Positions 35,076 through 43,864 of a DNA stretch of 64,000 bases are shown in pieces. Below the pieces are notes generated by a model. It searched no databases, was not told the origin of the DNA, and saw nothing but the letters and a program-made list of their open reading frames with translations. Source of the stretch: FEN-1219 sp963713355. Its GTDB lineage: Bacteria; Pseudomonadota; Gammaproteobacteria; Steroidobacterales; Rariloculaceae. Both the position numbers and the translations under genes were made by a program. How positions within the stretch are numbered: position 1 is the stretch's first letter; the number at the start of each line of letters is the position of its first letter. The stretch spans positions 62,001 through 126,000 of the forward strand of contig CAVQLK010000006.1 in assembly GCA_963713355.1 (NCBI GenBank), given 5' to 3'.

Positions 35076-37403
35076 ATGCCCAACGACAGCGCCAAGAACG
35101 GCTCGGCGAGCGCCGAGCGAGTGCCCGATCAGCTGTACCGGCAGCTCGTCGAGGCGACTCGCGACTACGCGATCTTCATGCTGGACGCGTCCGGGCAGGT
35201 CATGACGTGGAGCGAGGGTGCTCGCGCCATCAAGGGATACTCGGCGTCTGAGATCATCGGAGCTCACTTTTCACGGTTCTACCCGGACGACCAAATTGCG
35301 CGCGGCTGGCCGCAGTACGAGCTGGCCCAAGCGGCGGCTCTCGGGAAGTTCGAGGACGAGAACTGGCGTATCCGCAAGGACGGCTCGCGCTTCTGGGCCA
35401 ACGTCATCATTACCGCGCTGCGCGACGATGCCGGCGAGCTGCTCGGATTCGCGAAAGTCACGCGCGATCTCACGGGGCGGCGCGCGCATGAAGAGTCCTT
35501 GCAGCAGAGCGAAGAACGCTTCCGGTTGCTCGTCGAGAACGTCAGGGACTACGCGATATTCATGCTCGATAACGACGGGCTCGTGACGACGTGGAACCTC
35601 GGCGCCGAGAAGATGAAGGGATACACGGCCGACGAGATCATCGGCAGCCACATCTCGAGGTTCTATCCGCCGGACGCGATCAAGCGCGCGTGGCCGGCCC
35701 ATGAGCTGCGAATGGCGACCATGGACGGCCGTTTCGAGGACGAGGGGTGGCGGATTCGGAAGGACGGCTCGCGGTTCTGGGCGAGCGTCGTCATCACGGC
35801 GCTGCGCGACTCGCACGGAACGCTGAAAGGCTTTTCCAAGATCACGCGCGACCTGACGGAACGAAGGCAGGCCGAGCGCCGGCTCGCGGAAAGCGAGGAG
35901 CTGTTTCGGCTTCTCGTGCAGGGGGTGACGGACTACGCGGTCGTCATGCTCGATCATGGCGGCGTCGTCACGACCTGGAACTCGGGCGCCGAGTCGATCA
36001 CCGGCTTCGCCGCGGTGGAGGTTCTGGGAAAGCATTTTTCGCACTTCTACATCTCGGAGGACATCCGCGAGAGCAAACCGTGGCAACAGCTTCTCGCCGC
36101 GAATGAGACCGGCCGGGTTGCCGATGAAAGCTGGCGTGTACGAAAAGACGGCACCCAGTTCTGGGCGAGCACGGTCATTAGCGCGATCCACGATGCGGAG
36201 GGCAAGCACCGTGGCTACGTGCAGGTCATGCAGGACCTCACGTCTCGCAGGCACGCGGAATCGCTCGCCGATACGACGAAGCGGATGCACGAGTTCATCG
36301 CGATGCTCGCGCACGAGCTGCGAAACCCTCTGGCGCCGATTCGCAACGCAGTCGAGCTCATGCGTAAGCGCGGTCTCGGCGACCCGAGCCTCGAGGCGAT
36401 GCGCGACACGATCGACCGGCAGATCAGCGCGCTGACTCGAATCATCGACGACTTGCTCGACGTCAACAGGATCGCGCGCGGTGACTTCTCGGTCGGGAAA
36501 GAGAAACTCGACCTGCGCGAAGTGATCGGCCGGGCCGTCGAATCCAGCAAGCCGCTGATCGACAGCTTCGCGCACACTCTCACGGTCAGCAGTCCAGAAA
36601 CGCCGATCGAGATTCACGGCGATGCGTTCCGTCTGACGCAAGCGTTCGTGAACCTGCTGAACAACGCGGCGCGGTACACGCCGCCCGGCGGCCGCCTCGC
36701 AGTCACAGTCGAGCAACGAGAGACCGATGTCGTCGTCCGAATAGTGGACTCCGGCCGCGGCATCGACGCGCGCGACCTCGAGCGCATCTTCGATCTGTTC
36801 ACTCAAGTCGAGCCACAGGGTGGCAGCCAATACGGCGGCCTCGGCGTCGGGTTGGCCCTCGTGCGCCGCGTCGTGGAGCTTCACGCAGGAACCGTGCGCG
36901 CCCGAAGTGCGGGCGGTAATCAAGGCAGCGAGTTCATCGTGGTGCTGCCGCTTCCGCTCGAGCGTCTCGAGCTCGTCGCCAACAATCCGCAGCCGGATCG
37001 TAGCCAGCCGCTGCGCCGGCTCCGCGTGCTCGTCGTCGACGACAACCGCGATGCCGCCGAGAGCCTGCGTCTGTTCCTCCAGGCCCTGGGACAAGACTCC
37101 TACGCCGTCTTCGACGGCCGGACGGCGCTCGAGGCCGTGCATCGGTTGCGTCCGCAGCTTGTGTTGCTCGATATCGGCATGCCGGGGATGAGCGGCTACG
37201 AGGTCGCCGACGCGCTTCGGGCGGAATTCGGAAAGGATGCTCCCGTGCTCGCTGCCGTAACGGGTTGGGGGCAAGAGGCCGACAAGCGTGTCGCACAGGC
37301 ACGCGGGTTCAACTACCACTTCACCAAGCCCGTCAGCACTACGTCGTTACAAGACATCCTCAGCGCCGTCGCCGAAACGCGGCTCGAGCGGCCGTCGTCG
37401 TAA
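35076..37403 (+). CDS. Hybrid sensor histidine kinase with three tandem PAS domains
   Basis: 775 residues, no membrane segment. Three similar PAS/PAC modules at about 28-135, 155-262 and 282-392 share WRIRKDGSRFWA and DYAIFML text. HisKA follows with the phosphoacceptor H413 in MLAHELRNPLAPIR, then HATPase_c (NLLNNAARY, DSGRGI, GVGLALV). A receiver domain ends the protein: VLVVDDNRDAAES and the phosphoacceptor D699 in LLDIGMPGMSG, lysine in FTKP. No DNA-binding partner is next door. The PAS cores lack a visible cofactor cysteine or heme histidine, so the signal is unknown. Its 3' end overlaps the convergent methyltransferase by 44 bases. Confidence 0.92.
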   Translation: MPNDSAKNGSASAERVPDQLYRQLVEATRDYAIFMLDASGQVMTWSEGARAIKGYSASEIIGAHFSRFYPDDQIARGWPQYELAQAAALGKFEDENWRIRKDGSRFWANVIITALRDDAGELLGFAKVTRDLTGRRAHEESLQQSEERFRLLVENVRDYAIFMLDNDGLVTTWNLGAEKMKGYTADEIIGSHISRFYPPDAIKRAWPAHELRMATMDGRFEDEGWRIRKDGSRFWASVVITALRDSHGTLKGFSKITRDLTERRQAERRLAESEELFRLLVQGVTDYAVVMLDHGGVVTTWNSGAESITGFAAVEVLGKHFSHFYISEDIRESKPWQQLLAANETGRVADESWRVRKDGTQFWASTVISAIHDAEGKHRGYVQVMQDLTSRRHAESLADTTKRMHEFIAMLAHELRNPLAPIRNAVELMRKRGLGDPSLEAMRDTIDRQISALTRIIDDLLDVNRIARGDFSVGKEKLDLREVIGRAVESSKPLIDSFAHTLTVSSPETPIEIHGDAFRLTQAFVNLLNNAARYTPPGGRLAVTVEQRETDVVVRIVDSGRGIDARDLERIFDLFTQVEPQGGSQYGGLGVGLALVRRVVELHAGTVRARSAGGNQGSEFIVVLPLPLERLELVANNPQPDRSQPLRRLRVLVVDDNRDAAESLRLFLQALGQDSYAVFDGRTALEAVHRLRPQLVLLDIGMPGMSGYEVADALRAEFGKDAPVLAAVTGWGQEADKRVAQARGFNYHFTKPVSTTSLQDILSAVAETRLERPSS

Positions 37404-38073
37404 ACGGCCTGCGAAAGCGCATCACGAAGCGGTCCGTGCGGCCGACGACGGCGGCGTCGAAGACGCTACGCGCGCAGTCGTCGCTCGCAGAGCGCAGCAC
37501 GTCGCTTTCGCCCGCCGGCTCGAATCCCGCACCGAGAAAGTCGCGGCGCACGACCTCGGGATCGATGCGGTGCACGGCCTTGACGGACTCGAATGGATCT
37601 CGGCCGGCCGCGGCGCAATGATCGATGACGCCGACGACGCCACCGGGCTTCAGGGCCGCCAGCAATGACTCGAGGAGCGCGTGACGGTCGATCGGCCCCC
37701 AATCGACGCCGTCGTCGCGCCAATACGTATCGTGGTAGACCAGCGACATCAGCACGACGTCGACGCTGCCGGCCGGCAGTCGGAGCTCGTCGTGCCGCAC
37801 GAACATCTGCTCGACGTTCGGCAGCCGGTCGCCGCCGTAGCGCGCTTCGAAGGCCGCAGCCGGAAGCGTCGTGCGCGCGCCGGGATGGTTGTGCGCGATG
37901 ACATGGCCCGACCGTCCTACGACGCGGGCGAGAATCTCCGCGTACCAGCCCGTCGCGGCATTCATGTCGAGCGCCGTCATGCCCGGGGCTAGGCCGAGAA
38001 ACGCGAGCACCTCGGCTGGCTTTCTCGTGCCGTCGTAAGCGCGATCATCGGCAGAGCGGGCCGGATCGCTCAA
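37360..38073 (-). CDS. Class I SAM-dependent methyltransferase, secreted-type family
   Basis: 237 residues. The SAM-binding strand is present as MTALDMNAATGWYAEILARVVG; in many methyltransferases a glycine-rich loop stands here, so this is a divergent version. Acidic and motif IV positions show GSVDVVLMSLVYHDTYW. The C-terminal strand HRIDPEVVRRDFLGAGFEPAGE is family-like. Relatives are often exported and annotated only as methyltransferases, but no signal peptide is visible here. It is probably in the same transcript as the DUF6152 pair upstream, 16 bases away. Confidence 0.82.
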   Translation of the reverse strand: MSDPARSADDRAYDGTRKPAEVLAFLGLAPGMTALDMNAATGWYAEILARVVGRSGHVIAHNHPGARTTLPAAAFEARYGGDRLPNVEQMFVRHDELRLPAGSVDVVLMSLVYHDTYWRDDGVDWGPIDRHALLESLLAALKPGGVVGVIDHCAAAGRDPFESVKAVHRIDPEVVRRDFLGAGFEPAGESDVLRSASDDCARSVFDAAVVGRTDRFVMRFRRPFTTTAARAAFRRRR

Positions 38074-38089
38074 CGCGGCGGAGATGGGA

Positions 38090-38467
38090 TCAGAGCACGC
38101 CGTCGTCGCTCTGGCCGAGCTTCTTGCCGTCGGGCAGCGTGACGGAGATGTACTGGCCGCCTTTTTCGTCGTTGCGCAGCGGATAGACGACGACGGCGAT
38201 CTTGTCGCCGGTCTTCAGCGTCGACGAACGCCAACCCTCGCGCGCGAGATGGCTCGCGGGATTCATCTCGATGCTCCAATTCGCGACCTTGCCGTCGGCG
38301 TCCGCGACGTCGACGTGGATCCACGAGTGCGGATTCCCCCAGCGGAACTCCGTGACGACGCCCGTCAGCGTGACCTGGCGCGTGCGGTCGAAGACGATCG
38401 GCGAGTGGTGCGCGAGCGCGGCACCGGCCACGAGCAGCAGGGCGATGGTTGCGGTCAGGAATTTCAT
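38090..38467 (-). CDS. DUF6152 family periplasmic protein
   Basis: 125 residues with a clean signal peptide (LTATIALLLVAGAALAHHSP). The family core reads VTLTGVVTEFRWGNPHSWIHVDV, then NWSIEMNPASHLAREGWR. Function unknown. The same domain forms the N terminus of the secreted protein at 48899. It begins 11 bases after the stop of the upstream gene at 38479, so both are probably exported together. The ATG at 38467 is fixed by the signal peptide. Confidence 0.85.
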   Translation of the reverse strand: MKFLTATIALLLVAGAALAHHSPIVFDRTRQVTLTGVVTEFRWGNPHSWIHVDVADADGKVANWSIEMNPASHLAREGWRSSTLKTGDKIAVVVYPLRNDEKGGQYISVTLPDGKKLGQSDDGVL

Positions 38468-38478
38468 GATCGTCTCCG

Positions 38479-39270
38479 TCAGCGGATCAGCGATTGCGAC
38501 GACGTCGCGGGCAGGTTCTCGTTGAGATCCGGCGTGCACTCGACCTCGTAGATGTCGACGTCGTGCAGCCGGTTGAAGCGCTTCGTCATCTTCCAGTCGC
38601 CTTTGAAGGTTTTCGGGTCGGTCAGCGTGTATTCGATCTCGAGCGTCTCGCCGTTCTCGATCATGCGAATGCGCTCGACGATGTGCAGCTGGTCGCTAGC
38701 CGGGATGCTCGCGCCGCCCTGGTCGAGCCAGTGGTGGTGACCCGGAAAGTACTTCGTGTCGACGACGAGCGTGTCGCCTTCCCAGCGGCCGATCGACTCG
38801 CCGTTCCAGCTCGGCACGACGACGTCGGGGTCGCTGTGCTCGCGTCCGTCGGTATAGATGATGCGCAAGCTGTTCATGAAGTTTTGGACCATGAAGATCG
38901 CCGTTGGATACTGCATCAGCAGGAACGGATGCACGCGCGTCATGATCAGCGGCATACCGGCTGGCCAGCATTGGCCGATGTCGTCGCGATAGACCTTGTT
39001 CGCGGCGGCGGCCTGCCGGCCGGCCTCGTAGTGGACCTGGGCCTCGGACGTCAGCTCGAATGCCGGGGGGACGAACTTCCACGACTGCGGCCCGCGCAGC
39101 TCGTGCTGCCACGTGCCCGTCATGTCGAACGGAGCCTTGGGGCGCGGCTTGGCGAGGTTCGCCGGTGACAGCGCGCCAGGAGGCAGCGGTGCGTCGGCGG
39201 GTTGGGCGATCGCGCCTCCCGTCGTCAACCCGGCTACGGCCAGGACAAAGAACCATCGAAACGCGGTCAT
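38479..39270 (-). CDS. Secreted protein of unknown function paired with DUF6152
   Basis: 263 residues with a signal peptide (LAVAGLTTGGAIA). A recognisable central piece is SIGRWEGDTLVVDTKYFPG, followed by HIVERIRMIENGETLEIEYTLTDPKTF. These match the corresponding text in the C-terminal part of the protein at 48899 (SIGRWENDVLIVHT; LTERFSLDPQTQALKREYVA). Such proteins accompany DUF6152 in many proteobacteria. No catalytic motif is evident. It heads a three-gene minus-strand unit with the DUF6152 gene and the methyltransferase. Confidence 0.8.
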   Translation of the reverse strand: MTAFRWFFVLAVAGLTTGGAIAQPADAPLPPGALSPANLAKPRPKAPFDMTGTWQHELRGPQSWKFVPPAFELTSEAQVHYEAGRQAAAANKVYRDDIGQCWPAGMPLIMTRVHPFLLMQYPTAIFMVQNFMNSLRIIYTDGREHSDPDVVVPSWNGESIGRWEGDTLVVDTKYFPGHHHWLDQGGASIPASDQLHIVERIRMIENGETLEIEYTLTDPKTFKGDWKMTKRFNRLHDVDIYEVECTPDLNENLPATSSQSLIR

Positions 39271-39353
39271 AACGTCCCCTTTCAGCTGGCAGTTAGACTA
39301 CCTGTGAGATGCTCGCCTGTGAACTATAGGCAGGCCGCGGGCTCGAGCCGCGC

Positions 39354-39374
39354 CCGTTAACGGTTAGCTAACGG
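39354..39374. promoter_or_regulatory. Inverted-repeat operator candidate before the metal-uptake operon
   Basis: CCGTTA-ACGGTTAGC-TAACGG, with the overlapping palindromes CCGTTAACGG and GTTAGCTAAC. It lies about 80 bases before the first gene of the metal operon. A metal-sensing repressor (Zur, Fur or MntR type) would be expected to bind near here, but the sequence does not clearly match a known box. Confidence 0.4.
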
Positions 39375-39454
39375 TTGATGACTTACGGATCACCTGGCTC
39401 TTCAGGACAATGGCCTACCGGCTCGATGCACCCTTCCGGCGAGGAAACGCCCCG

Positions 39455-39775
39455 ATGATCAGAGCAAGACTCATAGTGGCGTCCGTCTCGCTGCTCGCGC
39501 TGGCGGCGGGCGCCGCCTATGCGCATAACGCGATTTGCGACTGCTTCGACAACGGCGACGACACGATCACCTGCGAGGGCGGCTTCAGCGACGGCGGCAA
39601 AGCCGCCGGCGTCGCGATGCGCGTGCTCGACCAAGCCGGCAAGGTGCTCGTCGACGGCAAGATGAGCGACAACAGCGACTTCACGTTCTCGAAGCCGAAG
39701 GTCGACTTCAGGGTCGAGTTCGACGCCGGGCAGGGTCACGTCATCACGATCGATGGCCGCGACATTGAAGAGTAG
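39455..39775 (+). CDS. Small secreted protein of the metal-uptake operon
   Basis: 106 residues with a signal peptide (LIVASVSLLALAAGAAYAHN). The mature part begins HNAICDCFDNGDDTITCEGGF, with three cysteines, and resembles a short beta-sandwich. Unknown function; similar small proteins occur beside DUF4198 genes in metal-uptake operons. It opens the operon: the next gene starts within its final codons. The ATG at 39455 is preferred over the longer open frame because of the signal peptide. Confidence 0.72.
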   Translation: MIRARLIVASVSLLALAAGAAYAHNAICDCFDNGDDTITCEGGFSDGGKAAGVAMRVLDQAGKVLVDGKMSDNSDFTFSKPKVDFRVEFDAGQGHVITIDGRDIEE

Positions 39776-40597
39776 GCCGCGCGCGGCCGCACTGCTCCTC
39801 GGTGCTGCGCTGGGGTCGCGGCGCCGGCGGCCGAGGCGCATTTTCAGCTGCTCTATACGCCCGAAGCGGCGTTGAACGAGTCGGCGACCATCGAGCTCGC
39901 GCTCGTCTTCTCGCACCCCTTCGACAACGGCTACACGATGGACATGGGCACGCCGGAGGCCTTCTACGTCGTCAGTCAGCGCGGCGAGGCCGAGCCGCGG
40001 ATGACGGACCTGAAGCAGTATCTCGAGCCGATCGAGTGGTCGGGTGTCGAGACGAAAGCGGCTGCGTTTCTCGCCCGCCCGCCGCGTGCCGTCACGCGCT
40101 CGCTCGGCGACTACACGTTCGTGCTGCGCCCGGCGCCGTACTACGAGGAGCAGGAGGACAAGTACATCCAGCAGATCACGAAGACCGTCGTGAACATCGG
40201 CGGGTTGCCGGGCGCGTGGGACCAGCCGCTCGGGCTGCCCGTCGAGATCGTGCCGCTCGACAAGCCGTACGCGAACTGGGTCGGCGGCGTATTCCGCGCC
40301 GTCGTGCTCGCGAACGGCGAACCCGTGCCGCACGCCGAGGTCGAGATCGAGTTCCTGAACCACGAGCCGCAGATCGCCGATCGCCGCTTTGATCCGGCTG
40401 GTAAGGTCACGGCACCCCATGATTCCTTCAAGACGCTGAGCATTCGGGCCGATGCCGCCGGTCAAATCATCATCGGCTTGCCGAAGGCCGGGTGGTGGGG
40501 CATCTGTGCGCTCGATCTCGATGACGGCGCTCAACACGACGGCAAGGAGCTGTCCGTGGATGCCGTGCTGTGGATCAAAGCCACGGACATGAAGTGA
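39765..40597 (+). CDS. DUF4198-type periplasmic protein of the metal operon (apparent frameshift)
   Basis: About 277 residues once joined. A TTG at 39765 begins a signal-peptide frame (RPRAAALLLGAALG); the mature part continues in another frame from AAPAAEAHFQLLYTPEAALNE to the stop at 40597. A missing G in the run at 39812-39815 would join the two. The mature region resembles DUF4198, a periplasmic beta-sandwich found with nickel, cobalt and zinc transport genes (VLRPAPYYEEQEDKYIQQI; RAVVLANGEPVPHAEVEIEF). A shorter gene without a signal, starting at 39872, is the alternative. Confidence 0.72.
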
Positions 40598-40607
40598 AGG
40601 CCGCAAC

Positions 40608-41318
40608 GTGTCTGCGCTGACGGAAGTGATCAAACCCGCCGGGACCCGCTTCGAGGGCTGGGCGCTGTTCACGGCCACGCTCGTCGTGGTCGGCATCTTG
40701 ACGGCCTATGTGCGTGCGAACGGCCGAGAGGACACGGCGCCGAAGCTCTACGACTGGCAGATCAGCGCGTTCGACGGGCTCGCGGGCGCAGATCAAGCGA
40801 TCTACAACTCGCTGTACACCGTCAAGGACGAGATCCCGCTGATCTACGACGACATCAACTTGTTCAACCAGCCTGGTCAGAAATTTCGCTGGCCGAGCCT
40901 ACAAGACTTCGAGGACGTGCTGCTGCCGCCGTTCTATCGAGACACGAGCTGGGAGCAGAACGGCTCGCTGCAGTGGTCGCTGCACGAGCCGCTCGCCGAA
41001 GGCGAGATGCAAGGCTCGACGATGTATCTCGGCACCGACGGCAAGCTGCCGGGGCAGGGCTCGTTCCTGCTCGTCATCGGTCACGTGCATGCGGGTATCA
41101 CGAACAATAACGCCATCGTGATCTGGTGGAATGCCAAGAACCACGTCGAGATGCCGCAGAGCGGCTTTCGCGATCAGTTGATCCTGCAAGGATGGCGCGA
41201 GGTCGTGCCGTACAGCGGCGACCTCGAGGTGAAGCGGCTATTCGGCGACCCGGCGGGCGATGCGGGCGCGGAAGAAGACGTCGAGGGGCTGCTCGAAGAG
41301 GTATTCGGAGAACAGTGA
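40608..41318 (+). CDS. Membrane-anchored protein of a metal ABC operon (possibly DUF6162)
   Basis: 236 residues from a GTG at 40608. One N-terminal helix (WALFTATLVVVGILTAYV) anchors a periplasmic domain containing FLLVIGHVHAGITNNNAIVIWW and an acidic tail (EEDVEGLLEEVFGE). Proteins of this type accompany manganese/zinc ABC transporters; the family name DUF6162 is from memory and tentative. Its stop overlaps the start of the solute-binding protein (TGATG), which argues for joint expression. Confidence 0.65.
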   Translation: MSALTEVIKPAGTRFEGWALFTATLVVVGILTAYVRANGREDTAPKLYDWQISAFDGLAGADQAIYNSLYTVKDEIPLIYDDINLFNQPGQKFRWPSLQDFEDVLLPPFYRDTSWEQNGSLQWSLHEPLAEGEMQGSTMYLGTDGKLPGQGSFLLVIGHVHAGITNNNAIVIWWNAKNHVEMPQSGFRDQLILQGWREVVPYSGDLEVKRLFGDPAGDAGAEEDVEGLLEEVFGEQ

Positions 41319-42232
41319 TGTCGCTGCTCGGACGCACGCTCGTACGGTTTCTGCTCGTCGCGCTCGCAACAGTCGGCGCGCATGCGGCCGCCGCGAAGAC
41401 GCTGAAGGTCGGCATCACGCTGCACCCGTATTACAGCTTCGTCGCGAATATCGTCGGGGATCGCGCCGAGGTCGTTCCGCTGATCGACGCGGACGCGAAC
41501 CCGCACGGCTACGCGCCGCAGCCGGCCGACATGATCAGGATCACGTCGATGGACGTGCTCGTCGTGAACGGCATCGGCCACGACTCGTGGGCCTTCGAGA
41601 TCCTCGATGCCGGCGGGATGCGCGACAAGCTGACGTTGATATATGCGAACGACGGCGTGTCGCTGATCCCCGTCGCCGGCGACCCGAGCGGCGAAAAGGT
41701 CGTGAATCCGCACACCTTCATCTCGACGACGGCTGCGATTCAGCAGCTCTATCTCATCGCGCGACGTCTCGGCGAGCTCGACCCCGACAACGCTTCGTTC
41801 TTCCGCGACAACGCGCGGCGCTACGCGCTCGAGATCCGCAGGCTGCGGTCGGAGTTCGACGCGCAGATCGCGGGCGCGAGCCTCGCGAAATTCCGTTGCG
41901 CGACGATGCACTCAGGTTACGACTACCTGCTGCAAGAGCTGGGGCTGCAGGTGTCGGCCGTCATCGAGCCGCGCCACGGCGTCGAGCCGACGGCGCGTCA
42001 GCTCGCCGAGACCATCGACCGCATCAAGGCGGCCGACGTCAACGTGCTGTTCGCCGAAAAATACTTCGCGAGCAAGCTGTCGGACACGATTCGCGAAGCG
42101 ACGGGCGTGCGCATGTATTCGATCTCGCACATCAGCAGCGGCGACTACACGGCTGGCAAGTTCGTCGACGAGATGCGCGAGAACCTGTCGACGCTCGCGA
42201 GCGCCATCAAGGAAGCCGGCGCCGGCGGCTGA
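41318..42232 (+). CDS. Metal ABC transporter substrate-binding protein, ZnuA/MntA family
   Basis: 304 residues, signal peptide ending VGAHAAAA. The metal ligands of cluster 9 binding proteins are in place: a histidine in DADANPHGYAPQPADM, a histidine in VVNPHTFIST, a histidine in CATMHSGYDYLL and an acid in SHISSGDYTAGK. No long His-rich loop is present. Together with the following ATPase and permease this is a complete importer, probably for Zn2+ or Mn2+; the operon content does not decide between them. Confidence 0.9.
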   Translation: MSLLGRTLVRFLLVALATVGAHAAAAKTLKVGITLHPYYSFVANIVGDRAEVVPLIDADANPHGYAPQPADMIRITSMDVLVVNGIGHDSWAFEILDAGGMRDKLTLIYANDGVSLIPVAGDPSGEKVVNPHTFISTTAAIQQLYLIARRLGELDPDNASFFRDNARRYALEIRRLRSEFDAQIAGASLAKFRCATMHSGYDYLLQELGLQVSAVIEPRHGVEPTARQLAETIDRIKAADVNVLFAEKYFASKLSDTIREATGVRMYSISHISSGDYTAGKFVDEMRENLSTLASAIKEAGAGG

Positions 42233-42236
42233 GCGC

Positions 42237-42962
42237 ATGAAAGGCCCCACGATCGAGTTCGACCGCGTCAACCTGACGCTCGGCGCCACGTCCATCCTCG
42301 AGGACGTGACCTTCACGGTTCATGCCGCGACGGTCCATTGCATCGTCGGCGCCAACGGCGGCGGCAAGACCTCGCTCGTGCGCTCGCTGCTGGGCCAGAT
42401 GCCGCACTCGGGCCGCATCAGCATCCAGTGGGGCGAGAGCCGCGCTATCGGGTACGTGCCGCAGACGCTCGATTTCGACAAGAGCTTGCCCGTCACGGTC
42501 GGCGACTTCATGGCGCTGGCGACGCAGCGCAGGCCCGTCTTCTTCGGCGTGTCGAAAGCGCGGCGCGCCGAGATCGACGGCACGCTCGAGCGGCTGGGCT
42601 TGAGCGGCAAGCGCAACGCGAAGCTCGGCAGCCTCTCGGGCGGCGAGCGCCAGCGCGTGCTGCTGGCGCAAGCGTTGCTACCGGAGCCCGCGCTGCTCGT
42701 GCTCGACGAGCCGACGACGGGGCTCGACCTCGCGGGCAAGGAGATTCTGCAGCGCACGATCGTCGAGTTCGCGCGGGCCGGCGGCACCGCCGTGTGGATC
42801 AACCACGACATTGCGCAGGTCGGCGAGGTCGCGGACGCGCTGACGTACATCGACCGCAAGGTGCTGCTCGACGGCGCTCCGCGCGAGGCGCTCGCGACGG
42901 GCGTCGCCGCGCGCCTGTTTCCGACGCTCGCGTTCCCGGCCTCCGCGGCGGCGCAGTCATGA
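42237..42962 (+). CDS. Metal ABC transporter ATP-binding protein
   Basis: 241 residues. Walker A is GANGGGKTS, the Q-loop is in IGYVPQTLDF, the signature is LSGGERQRVLLAQAL, Walker B is LLVLDEPTTGLD and the switch histidine is in WINHDIAQV. This matches the ZnuC/MntB group. The ATG at 42237 is four bases after the substrate-binding gene, and the stop overlaps the permease start. Confidence 0.93.
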   Translation: MKGPTIEFDRVNLTLGATSILEDVTFTVHAATVHCIVGANGGGKTSLVRSLLGQMPHSGRISIQWGESRAIGYVPQTLDFDKSLPVTVGDFMALATQRRPVFFGVSKARRAEIDGTLERLGLSGKRNAKLGSLSGGERQRVLLAQALLPEPALLVLDEPTTGLDLAGKEILQRTIVEFARAGGTAVWINHDIAQVGEVADALTYIDRKVLLDGAPREALATGVAARLFPTLAFPASAAAQS

Positions 42963-43864
42963 GCGAGCTGTTCGAAATTCCGCGCCAGCTCATCCTCGGC
43001 CTCGCGGACGACGGTGTCATCCACTACACGTTCGCGTATGCGTTCGTCGTCAACGGCTTCCTCTGCGCGCTCGTCATCGGGCCGCTGCTCGGCGGCATCG
43101 GCACGATGGTCGTCGCGAAGCGCATGGCGTTCTTCTCGCAAGCCGTCGGCAACGCGGCGCTCACGGGTGTGGCCATCGGCGTCATCATCGGCGAGTCGTA
43201 CACGGCGCCGTACTTGTCGATGTTCAGCTTCTGCCTGCTGTTCGGCCTGCTGCTGAATTTCGCGCGCAACCGCACGAAGATGTCCGCGGACACGCTGATC
43301 GGAGTGTTCCTGTCGATCTCGCTCGCGATCGGCGCGACGGCGCTCCTGTGGGTGTCGGCGAAGGTCAACACGCACATCCTCGATACCGTGATGTTCGGCT
43401 CGATCCTCACCGTCAACGACACCGACATGACGGTGTTGCTCGTTACGACGGTGCTGACGTTGGTCACGGCACTGCCGCTGTTCAACCAGATGCTGCTCGC
43501 GAGTCTGAATCCAAGCCTCGCGCACGTGCGCGGCGTCCGCGTGCACCTGCTCGAATACGTGTTCGTGCTGCTGTTGACGATCCTGACGGTCGCCTGCGTG
43601 AAGATCGTCGGCGCCGTCCTCGTCGAAGCGCTGCTGCTGATCCCGGCGGCGGCCGCGCGCAATCTGAACCGCTCGATCCGCGGCTTCGTGTGGTGGAGCA
43701 TCGCGTTCTCCACCGTCGCCTGCATCGTAGGCATCTACGCGCCGATGCGCTGGGATCTGCCACTGCCGTCGGGCGGAGCCATCATCCTCGTAGCCGCCAT
43801 TATCTTCGTCGTCACCTTGATCGTGCGCATGGCACTGCCGCGTTATCGCGAGGCCAGCCTATGA
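42959..43864 (+). CDS. Metal ABC transporter permease
   Basis: 301 residues with about eight hydrophobic helices, typical of the ZnuB/MntC family. Family text includes GTMVVAKRMAFFSQAVGNAALTG, FARNRTKMSADTLIGVFLS and VGAVLVEALLLIPAAAARNL. The ATG at 42959 forms ATGA with the ATPase stop. The gene ends in another ATGA with a second binding protein, so the four genes 41318-44817 form one translationally coupled unit. Confidence 0.93.
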   Translation: MSELFEIPRQLILGLADDGVIHYTFAYAFVVNGFLCALVIGPLLGGIGTMVVAKRMAFFSQAVGNAALTGVAIGVIIGESYTAPYLSMFSFCLLFGLLLNFARNRTKMSADTLIGVFLSISLAIGATALLWVSAKVNTHILDTVMFGSILTVNDTDMTVLLVTTVLTLVTALPLFNQMLLASLNPSLAHVRGVRVHLLEYVFVLLLTILTVACVKIVGAVLVEALLLIPAAAARNLNRSIRGFVWWSIAFSTVACIVGIYAPMRWDLPLPSGGAIILVAAIIFVVTLIVRMALPRYREASL

